A stretch of DNA of 64,000 nt. Source: Pseudorhodobacter sp. MZDSW-24AT. Its GTDB lineage: Bacteria > Pseudomonadota > Alphaproteobacteria > Rhodobacterales > Rhodobacteraceae. The translations under genes were made by a program, and so were the position numbers. Under the pieces are notes generated by a model that saw nothing but the letters and a program-made list of their open reading frames with translations, was not told the DNA's origin and searched no databases. Shown here one piece after another: positions 46,912 through 57,290 of the stretch. Location of the stretch: positions 372,001 to 436,000 of the forward strand of contig NZ_PGOI01000007.1 of assembly GCF_002794355.1 (NCBI RefSeq), given 5' to 3'. Each line of letters starts with the position of its first letter. Position 1 is the stretch's first letter.

Positions 46912-48312
46912 TCAGGCCGGATTGCCCCAAGGGCCGTGGTGGGAGTCCTTGCCATCCAACCGGTCAAAGCCATGGGCGCCAAAGAAATCGCGCTGGCCTT
47001 GGATCATGTTGGCGGTGCCGCGCGCCTGACGCATCAGATCGAACCAAGCAAGCCCCGCTGACAGCGCGGGCAAGGGCAGGCCTTGCAGCGCGCCTTCGGC
47101 GACCACGCGGCGCAGCGCAGGCAGGCCCTGATCCAGCAGATCGGCAAAGAAGGGCGCAAGGATCAGGTTGCGGGCCGGATCTTCGGCCAGCGCCTCTGCC
47201 ATGTCATTGAGCATGGAAGACCGGATGATGCAGCCCGCGCGCCAGACCCGCGCGATGGCGGGCATGTCCAGCGCCCAGCCGAATTCCTTGGCCGCTGCCG
47301 TCATCATCGCAAAGCCTTGGGCATAGCACAGGATCTTGCCCGCGATCATCGCCTGTTCCAGATCCTCGATCGGCAGGGCGATCTTGGCCTGCGCCGCGCC
47401 AAAACGCGCCTGCCCGGCTGCGCGCTCGTCCCGGCGGGCCGAGACGTTGCGCGCCATCACGGCGGCCTCGATCACCGGAACGGGTGCGGCCAGATGCTGC
47501 GCCTCGACCGCCGTCCAGCGACCGGTGCCTTTCTGGCCGGCGGCATCCACGATCATGTCAAGGATCGGCCCGCCTGCGATCGGGTCGGCGGCGGCGGCGA
47601 CCTGCGCCGAAATCTCGATCAGGTAAGAGTGCAGCACGCCCGCATTCCACTGGTCAAACACCGGGGCGATCTGATCGGCAGACAGCGCCATGCCATCGCG
47701 CATCACGCCGTAGACTTCGGAAATCATCTGCATATCGGCATATTCGATGCCGTTGTGGACCGCCTTGACGAAATGCCCGGCGCCCGAAGGCCCCATGTGA
47801 TCGGCGCAAGGCGTGCCATCCTCGGCCCGCGCCGCGATGGCTTGCAGCAAGGGTTTCATCTGCGCCCAAGCGGCATCCGGCCCCCCGGCCATGATCGCGG
47901 GGCCGTGGCGTGCCCCCTCTTCGCCGCCCGAGACGCCGATACCCATAAAGCGGAAGGGCAGATCGGCCCCATCGCGGCGGTTGGTGTCGCGGAAATTGGC
48001 GTTGCCCGCGTCGATCACCAGATCATCGGCCCCGAGCAGGGGCGCAAGTGCTGCCAGTTGGTCATCCACCGCCTGCCCGGCGGGCACCATCAGGATGATG
48101 GCGCGCGGCGGCGTGATGGCCTGCACGAGCGCCTCCAGCGTGTCGGTGGGCGTGATGTTGGCGGCAAGATCGCCCGCATCGGCATGAAACTTCTGCGTGA
48201 CGGAAGCCGTCCGGTTCCACACCGCGATCGGGAAGCCTTTTTCGGCAATGTTCAGCGCCAATGCGGCACCCATCGTGCCAAGGCCGATCAGGCCGGTGTG
48301 TGTTGCGGTCAT
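46912..48312 (-). CDS. gnd: 6-phosphogluconate dehydrogenase, decarboxylating
   Basis: A 466-residue NADP-dependent enzyme making ribulose 5-phosphate and CO2 from 6-phosphogluconate. Rossmann GLGTMGAALALNIAEKG is at the N-terminus, the substrate-binding GVSGGEEGARHGP and the catalytic KAVHNGIEYADMQMISEVY (Lys, His, Asn, Glu) follow, and the C-terminus has QRDFFGAHGFDRLDG. The open frame reaches 48558, but ATG 48312 begins at the family N-terminus. It supplies pentose phosphates together with the XylAB route. The upstream 232-base gap holds its promoter and the terminator of the opposite operon end. Confidence 0.95.
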   Translation of the reverse strand: MTATHTGLIGLGTMGAALALNIAEKGFPIAVWNRTASVTQKFHADAGDLAANITPTDTLEALVQAITPPRAIILMVPAGQAVDDQLAALAPLLGADDLVIDAGNANFRDTNRRDGADLPFRFMGIGVSGGEEGARHGPAIMAGGPDAAWAQMKPLLQAIAARAEDGTPCADHMGPSGAGHFVKAVHNGIEYADMQMISEVYGVMRDGMALSADQIAPVFDQWNAGVLHSYLIEISAQVAAAADPIAGGPILDMIVDAAGQKGTGRWTAVEAQHLAAPVPVIEAAVMARNVSARRDERAAGQARFGAAQAKIALPIEDLEQAMIAGKILCYAQGFAMMTAAAKEFGWALDMPAIARVWRAGCIIRSSMLNDMAEALAEDPARNLILAPFFADLLDQGLPALRRVVAEGALQGLPLPALSAGLAWFDLMRQARGTANMIQGQRDFFGAHGFDRLDGKDSHHGPWGNPA

Positions 48313-48493
48313 CGCGTAAAGTCCTTTGCAGTTCGGGATCACAGAATAGTCCAGCACGGCGGCAGGGGTAAGGGGGCTTGCCCACAGGAAAGTTTCGCCC
48401 CCGCCTCTCACGCCGCGCCTCGGATAAAGCGATCCGGGCGGAAATGCTATCGTTAACATGAAGCGCGCGCCGCACAAGACCGCCCGCGCATGG

Positions 48494-48524
48494 AAAAGAC
48501 CCAAAGGCGGTTGGCCCTTGGGTC
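48494..48524 (-). terminator. Intrinsic terminator of the fucose-type operon
   Basis: On the minus strand, a 10-bp stem with one G-U pair (48515-48524 with 48498-48507) and a 7-base loop is followed by four T (48497-48494). It begins 21 bases after the stop of the FAH-type gene and ends the eight-gene operon. Confidence 0.75.
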
Positions 48525-48544
48525 CCAGCGGTGCTGCGCCCGCC

Positions 48545-49390
48545 TCAGATGTCGGCAATCACGTCTTGGCGCTGGCTGCCAAGGCCTTGGATTCCCAGCT
48601 CCACCACATCCCCCGCCTTGAGGTAACGCGGCGGCTTTTGCCCCATGCCCACGCCGGGCGGGGTGCCGGTGGAAATCACGTCGCCGGGATGCAGCGTCAT
48701 GAATTGCGATAGATAGCTGATCACATGGGCCACGCCGTAGACCATGGTCTTGGTCGAGCCGTCCTGCATGGTCTGGCCGTTCACCTTCAGCCACATCGAC
48801 AGGTTCTGCGGATCTTCCACCTCGTCCCGGGTCACCAGCCATGGGCCGATCTGGCCGTAGTTGTCGCAGCTTTTGCCCTTGGTCCACTGACCCGCGCGTT
48901 CGGTCTGAAAGGCCCGCTCGCTCACGTCATTGGTGATGGCATAGCCCGCGACATGGGTCAGCGCATCCGCCTCGGAGACGTATTTCGCCTTGGTGCCGAT
49001 GATGACCGCCAGTTCCACCTCCCAGTCGGTTTTCTCGGAGGTGCGGGGGATGATGATGGGATCGTTCGGGCCACAGATGGCGCTGGTGGCCTTCATGAAG
49101 ATCACCGGTTCGGGCGGCACGGCCAACCCGGATTCGGCGGCGTGATCGGCGTAGTTCAGGCCGATGCAGATGAACTTGCCGGTGCCCGCGACACAAGGGC
49201 CAAGGCGGCTGCCCGCATCCACCACCGGCAGCTTGGCCGCATCGATGCCACGCAGCGCTGACAGGCCCACATCCGACAGCACCGCCCCGGCGATATCGGG
49301 CACGATGCCGGTCAGATCGCGGATGCTGCCATCCGAATGCAGCAGTCCGGGGCGTTCGGCACCGGGGGCGCCATGACGAAGCAATTTCAT
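48545..49390 (-). CDS. FAH-family hydrolase, probable 2,4-diketo-3-deoxy-L-fuconate hydrolase
   Basis: A 281-residue fumarylacetoacetate-hydrolase-fold enzyme. Metal-binding Glu/Asp are in KTDWEVELAVIIG and YAITNDVSERAFQ; GKSCDNYGQIGPWLVT and GDVISTGTPPGVGMGQKP complete the signature. The opening MKLLRHGAPGAERPGLL resembles proteins often labelled ureidoglycolate lyase that are in fact acyl-pyruvate hydrolases of L-fucose and L-rhamnose oxidation. The gene follows a sugar-acid SDR and a UxaA-type dehydratase, so cleavage of 2,4-diketo-3-deoxy-L-fuconate to pyruvate and L-lactate is the best hypothesis. AAAGGA precedes the start by eight bases. It is last in its operon. Confidence 0.83.
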   Translation of the reverse strand: MKLLRHGAPGAERPGLLHSDGSIRDLTGIVPDIAGAVLSDVGLSALRGIDAAKLPVVDAGSRLGPCVAGTGKFICIGLNYADHAAESGLAVPPEPVIFMKATSAICGPNDPIIIPRTSEKTDWEVELAVIIGTKAKYVSEADALTHVAGYAITNDVSERAFQTERAGQWTKGKSCDNYGQIGPWLVTRDEVEDPQNLSMWLKVNGQTMQDGSTKTMVYGVAHVISYLSQFMTLHPGDVISTGTPPGVGMGQKPPRYLKAGDVVELGIQGLGSQRQDVIADI

Positions 49391-49403
49391 ATGTCAGATC
49401 CTT

Positions 49404-50141
49404 TCAGGTATTCGACCAGCCGCCGTCGATGACATGGGCTGTGCCGGTGACGAAGGCCGCTTCGTCCGAGGCGAGGAAAACAACAAGCGCCGCGATATCT
49501 TCGGCCTGTGCGAGCTTGCCAGAGGGTTGCCGGGCCAGAAACGTCTTGCGCCCGGCTTCGTAATCGCCGGTGGCGGCCATACGGTCTTGCAGCGAGGGCG
49601 TGTCGACGGTGCCGGGGCAGACGGCGTTGCAGCGGATGCCCTTGGTGATGAAATCGGCGGCAATCGCCTTGGACATGCCGATCACCGCCGCCTTGGTGGC
49701 GCCATAGGCAAAGCGGTTGGGCGCCGCGATGATGGTGGAGGCCACCGAGGCCATGTTGATGATGGACCCGCCGCCGCCGTCGATCATGGCGGGCAGAAAG
49801 GCGCGGCACATGCGATACATGGCGGTGACGTTCAGATCAAAGCTGAAGGCCCATTGCTCTTCGTCGCAGTCCAGAATGCTGCCATTGGCCACGAATCCCG
49901 CGCAGTTGAACAGCACATCCACCCGCCCCAGATCGGCTGCCAGCGCCGTGATGGCGGCAGGGTCGCGCACATTCAGCACCCGCGTTTCAATCCCCTGCCC
50001 CGCCAGATCGGCCAAGGTGGTTTCGTTGATATCGGTGGCAATCACCCGCGCGCCTTCACGCGCCATCGCCAGTGCCGAGGCCCGGCCGATGCCCTGCCCT
50101 GCTGCGGTGATCAACGCGGTCTTTCCGTTCAGCCGTCCCAT
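49404..50141 (-). CDS. SDR dehydrogenase, BDH2/DHRS6-like; probable 2-keto-3-deoxy-L-fuconate dehydrogenase
   Basis: A 245-residue classical short-chain dehydrogenase: nucleotide motif TAAGQGIG at 12-19, FNCAGF, catalytic Ser in NMASVAS, and Tyr146-x3-Lys150 (YGATK). The sequence is strikingly similar throughout to human DHRS6/BDH2 (same length; TDINE, CPGTVDTPSLQ and VTG...IDGGW). Bacterial members of this subgroup oxidise 2-keto-3-deoxy-L-fuconate at C4. ATG 50141 has AGGA seven bases upstream and gives the family N-terminus MGRL; ATG 50168 is the alternative. It stands between the UxaA-family and FAH genes, as the pathway order predicts. Confidence 0.82.
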   Translation of the reverse strand: MGRLNGKTALITAAGQGIGRASALAMAREGARVIATDINETTLADLAGQGIETRVLNVRDPAAITALAADLGRVDVLFNCAGFVANGSILDCDEEQWAFSFDLNVTAMYRMCRAFLPAMIDGGGGSIINMASVASTIIAAPNRFAYGATKAAVIGMSKAIAADFITKGIRCNAVCPGTVDTPSLQDRMAATGDYEAGRKTFLARQPSGKLAQAEDIAALVVFLASDEAAFVTGTAHVIDGGWSNT

Positions 50142-50210
50142 GCGGTTGTCCTGTCTGCTCTCACTCATTGCCGTGCCGCCCTTCGGGCGCAGTCCGCGCG
50201 TGTTCAGGTG

Positions 50211-51719
50211 TTACATCACCGCGCCGATCTGCCAAGGCACGAATTCCGCGCCGCCAAAGCCCAAGGCTTCGGATTTCGTCACCTCGCCGCTGGCGACCTT
50301 GATGAACAGCTCGAACATCTCGGCGCCTTTGTCGGCCAAGGACACCCCGCCGTCGATGATGTCGCCGGTGTTCAGGTCCATGTCCTCTTCCATATGCCGG
50401 AACATCTCGGAATTGGTGGCGACCTTGATGCAAGGCACGGGTTTATAGCCGGAAACCGATCCGCGCCCGGTGGTGAAGACGATCAGATTGGCGCCCGAGG
50501 CGATTTGCCCGGTGACGGAACAGGGATCATAGCCGGGGCTGTCCATGAAGACGAAACCCTTCTTGGTGATGGGTTCGGCAAAGAGGTAAACGTCCTCCAT
50601 CGGGGCGGTGCCGCCCTTGGCCACCGCGCCCAGCGATTTTTCCAAAATGGTGGTCAGCCCGCCGCGCTTGTTGCCGGGGCTGGGGTTGTTGTTCATCTCG
50701 CCCTTGTTGCGGGCGGTGTAATCCTCCCACCAGCGGATGCGCTCGATCAGCTTTTCGCCCACCTCCACGCTGACCGCGCGGCGGGTCAGCAGATGTTCGG
50801 CCCCGTAGATTTCCGAGGTTTCTGACAGAATCGTGGTGCCGCCATGCTGCACCAGAAGGTCAGAGGCCACGCCCAGCGCGGGGTTCGCGGTGATGCCGGA
50901 ATAGCCATCGGACCCGCCGCATTGCATGCCGATCACCAGTTCCGACACCGGGATCGGCTCGCGCGCATAGGCGTTGGCGATTTTCGCCATCTCGCGCAGG
51001 GCCTCGACTCCGCGTTCCACGGTTTTGCGGGTGCCGCCGACCTGTTGGATGGTCATGTGGCGAAAGTTGTTGTCGGCGCGCATCCGGCCGCGCCCCACGA
51101 GATCGGGGATCTGCAACACTTCGCAGCCCAGCCCCACCAGAAGGATGCCGCCAAAGTTGGGGTTCTGCGCATAGCCCTGAAGCGTGCGCATCAGGGTGGC
51201 ATAGCCCTCATCCGACCCCGACATCCCGCAGCCGGAGGCATGGGCGATGGGCACGATGCCATCGACATTGCCAAGCGCCTTGAACCAATCGGATTTCTCA
51301 GCCTCTTCCGCGATAAAACGGGCGACCGAGCCCGAGCAGTTCACGCTTGTCAGCACGCCCAGATAATTGCGCGTGCCCGCCTTGCCATCGGGGCGGCGAA
51401 AGCCCATGAAGGTCCGCTGCTGCGGGGCCGGGGCCAAGGGCCGCGCCTCGGCGGCAAAGGCGTAATCCTGCGCGTGGTCCGACATGGCGATGTTGTGCAC
51501 ATGCACATGCGCGCCTGCCGGAATCTCTTGCGTCGCGGCCCCGATGATCTGGCCATAGCGGCGGATATTCTCGCCCGGCGCGATGGCGCGATTGGCAATC
51601 TTGTGGCCGCGCGCGATGGCGGTGGTGATCGTCACGCCCAGCGACTCTGCCCCCGGCAGAAGATCGGTCAGGGCGATGTCGACATTGTCATCGGGATTCA
51701 AGCGGATGCTGATGGGCAT
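50211..51719 (-). CDS. UxaA/GarD-family dehydratase, probable L-fuconate (sugar-acid) dehydratase
   Basis: A 502-residue protein: N-terminal SAF domain (about residues 1-95, ending HVHVHNIA), then the UxaA/altronate-galactarate dehydratase body, with TSVNCSGSVARFI, the ASGCGMSG and QCGGSDGYSGITANPALG motifs, and NNNPSPGNKRGGLTTILEKSLG. Family members are iron-dependent dehydratases of altronate or galactarate. In this operon it sits between two SDRs and an acyl-pyruvate hydrolase. No enolase-type fuconate dehydratase is nearby, so L-fuconate is the likely substrate (inference). ATG 51719 has GAGG five bases upstream. Confidence 0.82.
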   Translation of the reverse strand: MPISIRLNPDDNVDIALTDLLPGAESLGVTITTAIARGHKIANRAIAPGENIRRYGQIIGAATQEIPAGAHVHVHNIAMSDHAQDYAFAAEARPLAPAPQQRTFMGFRRPDGKAGTRNYLGVLTSVNCSGSVARFIAEEAEKSDWFKALGNVDGIVPIAHASGCGMSGSDEGYATLMRTLQGYAQNPNFGGILLVGLGCEVLQIPDLVGRGRMRADNNFRHMTIQQVGGTRKTVERGVEALREMAKIANAYAREPIPVSELVIGMQCGGSDGYSGITANPALGVASDLLVQHGGTTILSETSEIYGAEHLLTRRAVSVEVGEKLIERIRWWEDYTARNKGEMNNNPSPGNKRGGLTTILEKSLGAVAKGGTAPMEDVYLFAEPITKKGFVFMDSPGYDPCSVTGQIASGANLIVFTTGRGSVSGYKPVPCIKVATNSEMFRHMEEDMDLNTGDIIDGGVSLADKGAEMFELFIKVASGEVTKSEALGFGGAEFVPWQIGAVM

Positions 51720-51726
51720 AGGGGCC

Positions 51727-52536
<810 letters not shown>

Positions 52537-52542
52537 TCAGAT

Positions 52543-52571
52543 GGGTGGCCCCGCCTGTCGCAGGGCCACCC
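52543..52571 (-). terminator. Stem-loop after the RbsB-type binding-protein gene
   Basis: Perfect 9-bp arms GGGTGGCCC (52543-52551) and GGGCCACCC (52563-52571) with an 11-base loop, 24 bases after the binding-protein stop. No T-run. It is likely an mRNA stabiliser or attenuator within the operon. Confidence 0.7.
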
Positions 52572-52595
52572 GGGGTTCATCCCACAGCGGCGGGA

Positions 52596-53543
52596 TCAGT
52601 CGTAAAGCACGGCGGCGATTTCCGGCGCGTCCATGTTGCTTGCGTCATACCAGGCGAAGCCGGAGTCGATGGTTTTTGGCAAGGTTTCGCCCTTGGTCGC
52701 GGCAAGCGCGGCCTTGACCGTTTCATAGCCCATGCCCACCGGGCTTTGGGTGATCGCACCTGCCATCAGGCCTTCCTTGATCGCCGCCTTTTGCGCGGCA
52801 CCCGAGTCATAGCCGATCACGGTCACGCCTTGGGTGTTGGTTTCGCGGATCGCGTTGATCACCCCCAGCGCCGAGCCTTCGTTGGCCCCGAAGATGCCCT
52901 TCATGTCGGGATGCGCGGTCAGCATCGCCTTGGTGATCTCGGTCGATTGCAGCTGATCGCCCGCGCCATACTGGATATCGACGATCTCGATGTTGGGATG
53001 CGCTTCCTTGATGCGGTTCACAAAGCCGTCGCGGCGGTCAATCCCGGTGCGCGAGGTCTGGTCATGCACCACAAGCGCCACCTTGCCCGCACCACCGATC
53101 AGTTCCGCCATCTTGTCGGCGGCCAGTGCTGCGGCGGCGACGTTGTTGGTGGTCACGGTGGTGGCCGGAATGTCGCTGTCGACCCCTGAGTCAAAGGCGA
53201 TGACCGGGATGCCCGCCTCTTGCGCCTGACGCAAAAGCGGGGTGGCGGCCTGACTGTCCAGCGCGGCAAAACCAAGCGCGGCGGGTTTCTTGGCCAGCGC
53301 GGCAGAAAGCATGTCCATCTGCTTGTCGACCTGCGCTTCGGTATCGGGGCCTTCGAACGTGACCTCGACCCCCAGTTCGGCGGCAGCCTGATCGGCCCCG
53401 GCCTTCACGGCCTGCCAGAACTGGTGCTGAAAGCCCTTTGAGACGAGCGGAATGTAAATCTTGTCCTGCGCGCTGGCGAGGCTGGCAGAGAGCATGAGCG
53501 CAGTGGCAGAGGCGGCGGCAAGCAAGGTGCGTCTGGTGAACAT
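52596..53543 (-). CDS. RbsB-type sugar-binding periplasmic protein (fucose-type operon)
   Basis: A 315-residue periplasmic binding protein with an N-terminal signal (MFTRRTLLAAASATALML..., cleavage near LASA/QDK). Family features: PLVSKGFQHQFWQAVKAGADQAA, VIAFDSGVDSD, FGANEGSALGVINAI and VIGYDSGAAQ. The open frame reaches 53693, but ATG 53543 has GGAGG eight bases upstream and starts at the signal peptide. The order in the operon is ADH-ATPase-permease-binding protein-enzymes. The ligand is presumably the sugar oxidised by the enzymes that follow (L-fucose suggested). Confidence 0.88.
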   Translation of the reverse strand: MFTRRTLLAAASATALMLSASLASAQDKIYIPLVSKGFQHQFWQAVKAGADQAAAELGVEVTFEGPDTEAQVDKQMDMLSAALAKKPAALGFAALDSQAATPLLRQAQEAGIPVIAFDSGVDSDIPATTVTTNNVAAAALAADKMAELIGGAGKVALVVHDQTSRTGIDRRDGFVNRIKEAHPNIEIVDIQYGAGDQLQSTEITKAMLTAHPDMKGIFGANEGSALGVINAIRETNTQGVTVIGYDSGAAQKAAIKEGLMAGAITQSPVGMGYETVKAALAATKGETLPKTIDSGFAWYDASNMDAPEIAAVLYD

Positions 53544-53611
53544 CGGGTTTTCCTCCCATGGTGTCGATGTTGGTGGGTTCCGGGGCGTTTGCCGCCCTCT
53601 GGTTGGTGTTC

Positions 53612-54610
53612 TTAACTGGCGGCGCGGCGGCGGCGCAGCATGTCGGCATAGACGGCGGCGATGATGATGGCCCCGGTCACAACTGTTTGCCATTCCTGCG
53701 CAACCGACATCACGCGCAACCCGTTGAGCAGCACCGCCATGATCAGCGCGCCGATCATGGTGCCAAGGATGGACCCGCGCCCCCCGGCAAGCGAGGTGCC
53801 GCCGATCACCACCGCGGCGATGGCGTCCAGTTCATACCCCAGCCCAAGCGCGGGCTGGGCAGAGTTGAGGCGCGAGGCGATGATCAGCCCCGCGATTCCG
53901 CAGATGCTGCCCGCCAGCGCATAGATCGCGATTTTCCACGCATCGGTGTTCACCCCCGACAGCCGCACGGCCTCTTCATTCGAGCCAAGGGCAAAGCAAT
54001 AGCGGCCCAGCACGGTGCGGTTCAGCACATAGCCGATGACCAGCGCCAGAAGGAACAGGATCAGCACCCCATTGGGCACCGGCACGGCGGGAAAGATCCG
54101 GCCGATCAGCGACCCGGTGGAGATTTCCGAGAATCCGGGCGTGTCGTTGAAATAGATCGGCTTGGTGCCCGAGATGATCAGCGACAGGCCCTTGAGGATC
54201 AGCATCATGCCCAGCGTGGCGATGAAGGGCGGGATCTTCATTTTCGCCACCAGCGCGCCGGAAATGGTGCCGCAGATCGCCCCCACCGCAATCGCGCCGA
54301 TCACGCCAAGCGGCAGCGGCATCCCCGCATTGGTCAGGATCACCCCGGCCATCACCGCGCAAAACGTCATCAGCGTGCCCACCGACAGATCGATCCCCCC
54401 GGTGATGATCACCAGCGTCGCGGCAATCGCCAGCACCCCGTTCACCGAGGTGGCTTGCAGGATCGCCAGAATGTTCGACGTTTGCAGGAAATTCGGCGAG
54501 GCCAGCGAAAAGAACACCAGAAGCGCGATCAGGCTGGCAAAGGCCAACAGCTTTTGCTGCGCGCCCGAGGCAGGTTTGCGGGCCGGAGCGGCGGCGGGCA
54601 GGGTCGTCAT
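53612..54610 (-). CDS. RbsC-type sugar ABC transporter permease
   Basis: A 332-residue polytopic permease with the [21 protein letters not shown] core motif and the closing [22 protein letters not shown]. The start overlaps the ATPase stop by four bases (ATGA). The frame extends to 54718, but residues upstream of ATG 54610 are a shadow of the ATPase C-terminus. It pairs with the adjacent two-domain ATPase and RbsB-type protein for sugar uptake. Confidence 0.92.
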   Translation of the reverse strand: MTTLPAAAPARKPASGAQQKLLAFASLIALLVFFSLASPNFLQTSNILAILQATSVNGVLAIAATLVIITGGIDLSVGTLMTFCAVMAGVILTNAGMPLPLGVIGAIAVGAICGTISGALVAKMKIPPFIATLGMMLILKGLSLIISGTKPIYFNDTPGFSEISTGSLIGRIFPAVPVPNGVLILFLLALVIGYVLNRTVLGRYCFALGSNEEAVRLSGVNTDAWKIAIYALAGSICGIAGLIIASRLNSAQPALGLGYELDAIAAVVIGGTSLAGGRGSILGTMIGALIMAVLLNGLRVMSVAQEWQTVVTGAIIIAAVYADMLRRRRAAS

Positions 54611-56127
54611 GCGGTGGCCTCCTCGATGGCGCCATGCCGGGCGGTGGCAAGGCGCATGATTGCTTCCTGAGTGGTGGCGGCGCCGCCGGGCAGGATGCCG
54701 GTCAGACGGCCTTCGCACATCACGGCGATCCGGTGCGACAGGCGGAGCACCTCGGGCAGTTCAGAACTGATGACGATGATCGCCTTGCCCTGCGCCGCAA
54801 GCGCCTGCATCAGCCGGTAGATTTCCGCCTTGGCACCCACATCGATGCCGCGCGTGGGTTCGTCAAAGATCAGCACATCGCAATCGCGCAGCAGCCATTT
54901 CGCAATGACGATCTTTTGCTGATTGCCGCCGGACAGCAATCGCACCTCTTGCCGGTCGGATGGCGTGCGGATCGCCAGTTGCGCGATGTAGTCGCGCGCG
55001 GTTTTTTCCAGCGCGGGTTCATTCAGCACGCCCAAGCCATTGGCAAAACGGCCAAGGCTGGTCATGCCCACATTGGCCCGCACGTCCAGCCCAAGGGCAA
55101 GGCCAAAATGCTTGCGGTCTTCGGACAGATAGCCAATCCCTGCGGCCACCGCATCCTTGGGGGTGTGGATGCGGGCGGGCTTGCCATGCACGAAAATCTC
55201 GCCACTGTCGCGCGGATCGGCACCAAAGATGGCGCGCGCCACTTCGGTGCGCCCGGCCCCCATCAAGCCGGCAAAGCCCAGAATCTCGCCCCGCCTGACG
55301 CTGAAACCCACATCCCGGATCGCGCGGCCCCGGTTCAGCCCCCGCACCTCGAGCGCGACCGGCGCGGCGGAGAGATCGGGAATATCGACCGGCACGCTTT
55401 CCAGATCGCGGCCCACCATCATGCTGATGATCGTCTCGATCGGCGTGTCGGCGGCATGAACCGTGCCCACATAGGCCCCGTCACGCATGATCGTCACCCG
55501 GTCGGAAATGCGGCGGATCTCGTCCATCTTGTGGCTGATATAGACCACGCCCACGCCTTCGGCCTTGAGCCCCCGGATGATCGCAAACAGCTCGTTCGTC
55601 TCGGCCTCGTTCAGCGCGGCGGTGGGTTCGTCCATGATCAGGATGCGCGACCGGAACGACAGCGCCTTGGCGATTTCCACCATCTGCTGGCGGGCCACCG
55701 AAAGCGTGCGCACCTCGGCCTGCGGGTCGATCTGCACCTTCATCTGGGCAAAGATCGCGGCGGCATCGGCGTTCAGCTGCGGCTCGTTCAGGCGGCCAAA
55801 GCTGCGGCGGGGTTCGCGCCCGATAAAGATGTTCTGCGCCACCGTCAGATCGTTCATCAGCGCCAGTTCCTGATGGATGATCCCGATGCCAAGCGCCTGT
55901 GCCGCGCGCGGGCCGGCGATGGTGACGGCCTCTCCGCGCACCTGAACCGTGCCGCCATCGGGCTGATAGATCCCCGACAGCACCTTCATCAGCGTGGATT
56001 TGCCCGCGCCATTTTCTCCCATCAGCGCATGAACCTCGCCCGGGATCAGGTCGAACTGCGCGCTGCGCAGGGCGTGCACGCCGGGGAAATGCTTGTCGAT
56101 GCCGGTCATCCGCACCAAGGGCGTCAT
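54607..56127 (-). CDS. RbsA-type sugar ABC transporter ATP-binding protein (two NBDs)
   Basis: A 506-residue tandem ABC ATPase. The first domain has GENGAGKS, the second the [11 protein letters not shown] pseudo-Walker A and [15 protein letters not shown] signature; Walker B motifs are RILIMDEPT and [12 protein letters not shown]. The ATG at 56127 overlaps the stop of the alcohol dehydrogenase by four bases. The open frame reaching 56388 is a shadow of that gene. Very similar in build to gguA at 42-43.7 kb, so the two are likely paralogues with different ligands. Confidence 0.92.
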   Translation of the reverse strand: MTPLVRMTGIDKHFPGVHALRSAQFDLIPGEVHALMGENGAGKSTLMKVLSGIYQPDGGTVQVRGEAVTIAGPRAAQALGIGIIHQELALMNDLTVAQNIFIGREPRRSFGRLNEPQLNADAAAIFAQMKVQIDPQAEVRTLSVARQQMVEIAKALSFRSRILIMDEPTAALNEAETNELFAIIRGLKAEGVGVVYISHKMDEIRRISDRVTIMRDGAYVGTVHAADTPIETIISMMVGRDLESVPVDIPDLSAAPVALEVRGLNRGRAIRDVGFSVRRGEILGFAGLMGAGRTEVARAIFGADPRDSGEIFVHGKPARIHTPKDAVAAGIGYLSEDRKHFGLALGLDVRANVGMTSLGRFANGLGVLNEPALEKTARDYIAQLAIRTPSDRQEVRLLSGGNQQKIVIAKWLLRDCDVLIFDEPTRGIDVGAKAEIYRLMQALAAQGKAIIVISSELPEVLRLSHRIAVMCEGRLTGILPGGAATTQEAIMRLATARHGAIEEATA

Positions 56128-57140
56128 GGCTGCCCCCCGATCTGCACCACCACCTTGATCAGCGCCTCGCGGTTGGCGACCAGCGCGGGAAAGCGCGCGG
56201 GCAGATCGGCCAGCGCCAGCGTTTCCGAGGTGATGCGGGCGGCATCGATCTGGCCATCGCGCAGCGCCTGCATCACGGTCGCAAAATCCTCGGCCGTGGC
56301 ATTGCGGCTGCCCATCAGCGTCATCTCGCGCTTGTGGAACTCGGGGTCGGAAAAGGTGATGTCGTCCTTGACGACCGAGACAAGACAATAGGTGCCGCCA
56401 TGCGCGACATGGGCAAAGCCATCCTGAATGGCGCGGGCATTGCCGGTGGCATCAAACACTACGTCAAAGCCGCCGTCGGGGAGCGGGTCGGTCACGCCAT
56501 GCAGATCGGCAAAGCCAAAGCCCGCCGCCGCCTGCAAACGCGCGGCACTTGCATCGCGCAGATGCACCTGCGCCCCGCGCATCCGCGCAAACAGCGCCAC
56601 CCCAAGGCCAATCGGCCCCGCCCCGGTAACCAGCACCCGGTCCCCCGGCTGTGGCGCGGCGCGGCGCACGGCATGGGCGCCGATGGCCAGAAACTCGGTC
56701 AGCACCGCCGCACCCTTGGGCAGGCCCGAGGCATCATAAAGATTGCCCGCAGGCACCGCGATCCGGGCGCACATGCCGCCATCGCGGTGGACCCCCAGAA
56801 CGGCGATATCGGTGCAGCAATTGGGCTTGCCCTTGCGACAGGCGATGCAGGTGCCGCAGGACAGGTAAGGGTTGATGACCACCGGCACACCCTTGGGCCA
56901 GTCCCCCGTGGCTTGCGCCACATGGCCCGAAAGCTCGTGCCCGATCACGCGCGGATAGGCCAGAAACGGGTGCTTGCCTTCAAAGATGTGGAAATCGGTG
57001 CCGCACAACCCCACCGCATCGATGTTCACCAGCACCCAGCCTTCGGGGGCCGCATCGGGCAGCGGGCGCGGCTCCAGCGTGAAAGTGCCGGGCGCGGCGC
57101 AGGTGCCACACAGCATGGTCTGGGCGACCGAGCCATCCAT
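56124..57140 (-). CDS. Zinc-dependent alcohol/polyol dehydrogenase (MDR family)
   Basis: A 338-residue medium-chain dehydrogenase. Catalytic zinc ligands are in GLCGTDFH and IGHELSGH; the four structural-zinc Cys are in [15 protein letters not shown]; the Rossmann segment is [13 protein letters not shown]. It belongs to the L-threonine/sorbitol/L-idonate-like branch. The start at ATG 57140 has GGGAGGGG about ten bases upstream; ATG 57119 is an alternative. It is first in the fucose-type operon, divergent from the GntR gene. It may oxidise a sugar acid such as L-galactonate (LgoD/LgaD type), so the operon may also handle that compound. Confidence 0.85.
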   Translation of the reverse strand: MDGSVAQTMLCGTCAAPGTFTLEPRPLPDAAPEGWVLVNIDAVGLCGTDFHIFEGKHPFLAYPRVIGHELSGHVAQATGDWPKGVPVVINPYLSCGTCIACRKGKPNCCTDIAVLGVHRDGGMCARIAVPAGNLYDASGLPKGAAVLTEFLAIGAHAVRRAAPQPGDRVLVTGAGPIGLGVALFARMRGAQVHLRDASAARLQAAAGFGFADLHGVTDPLPDGGFDVVFDATGNARAIQDGFAHVAHGGTYCLVSVVKDDITFSDPEFHKREMTLMGSRNATAEDFATVMQALRDGQIDAARITSETLALADLPARFPALVANREALIKVVVQIGGQP

Positions 57141-57240
57141 GATCCAGAACCCCTCCCAAGGCCGCTGATCGCACCCCCGACTCAAGCGGTGGTTTTTATC
57201 ATTAAAGACACCATGGCGCGGCGATTTCGGCTTGCCAACT

Positions 57241-57262
57241 GTTTTTAATTTTTTAATTCATA
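57241..57262. promoter_or_regulatory. AT-rich block in the divergent GntR/operon region
   Basis: This 22-base stretch (TTTTTAATT repeated with TTAA-N4-TTAA symmetry) is the only AT-rich block in the 150 bases between the divergent alcohol dehydrogenase and GntR genes. It is the natural place for promoters and a GntR operator. No FadR-type TGGT-ACCA consensus is met at correct spacing. Confidence 0.3.
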
Positions 57263-57290
57263 GAAACAGGGGCCGCAAAGGACTCATGCC

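Noticed and set aside
56124-57140. Assignment of the zinc dehydrogenase as L-threonine 3-dehydrogenase or sorbitol dehydrogenase
   Set aside because: Motifs define only the zinc MDR family; the sugar-acid operon context does not support threonine or sorbitol, so no specific name is given.
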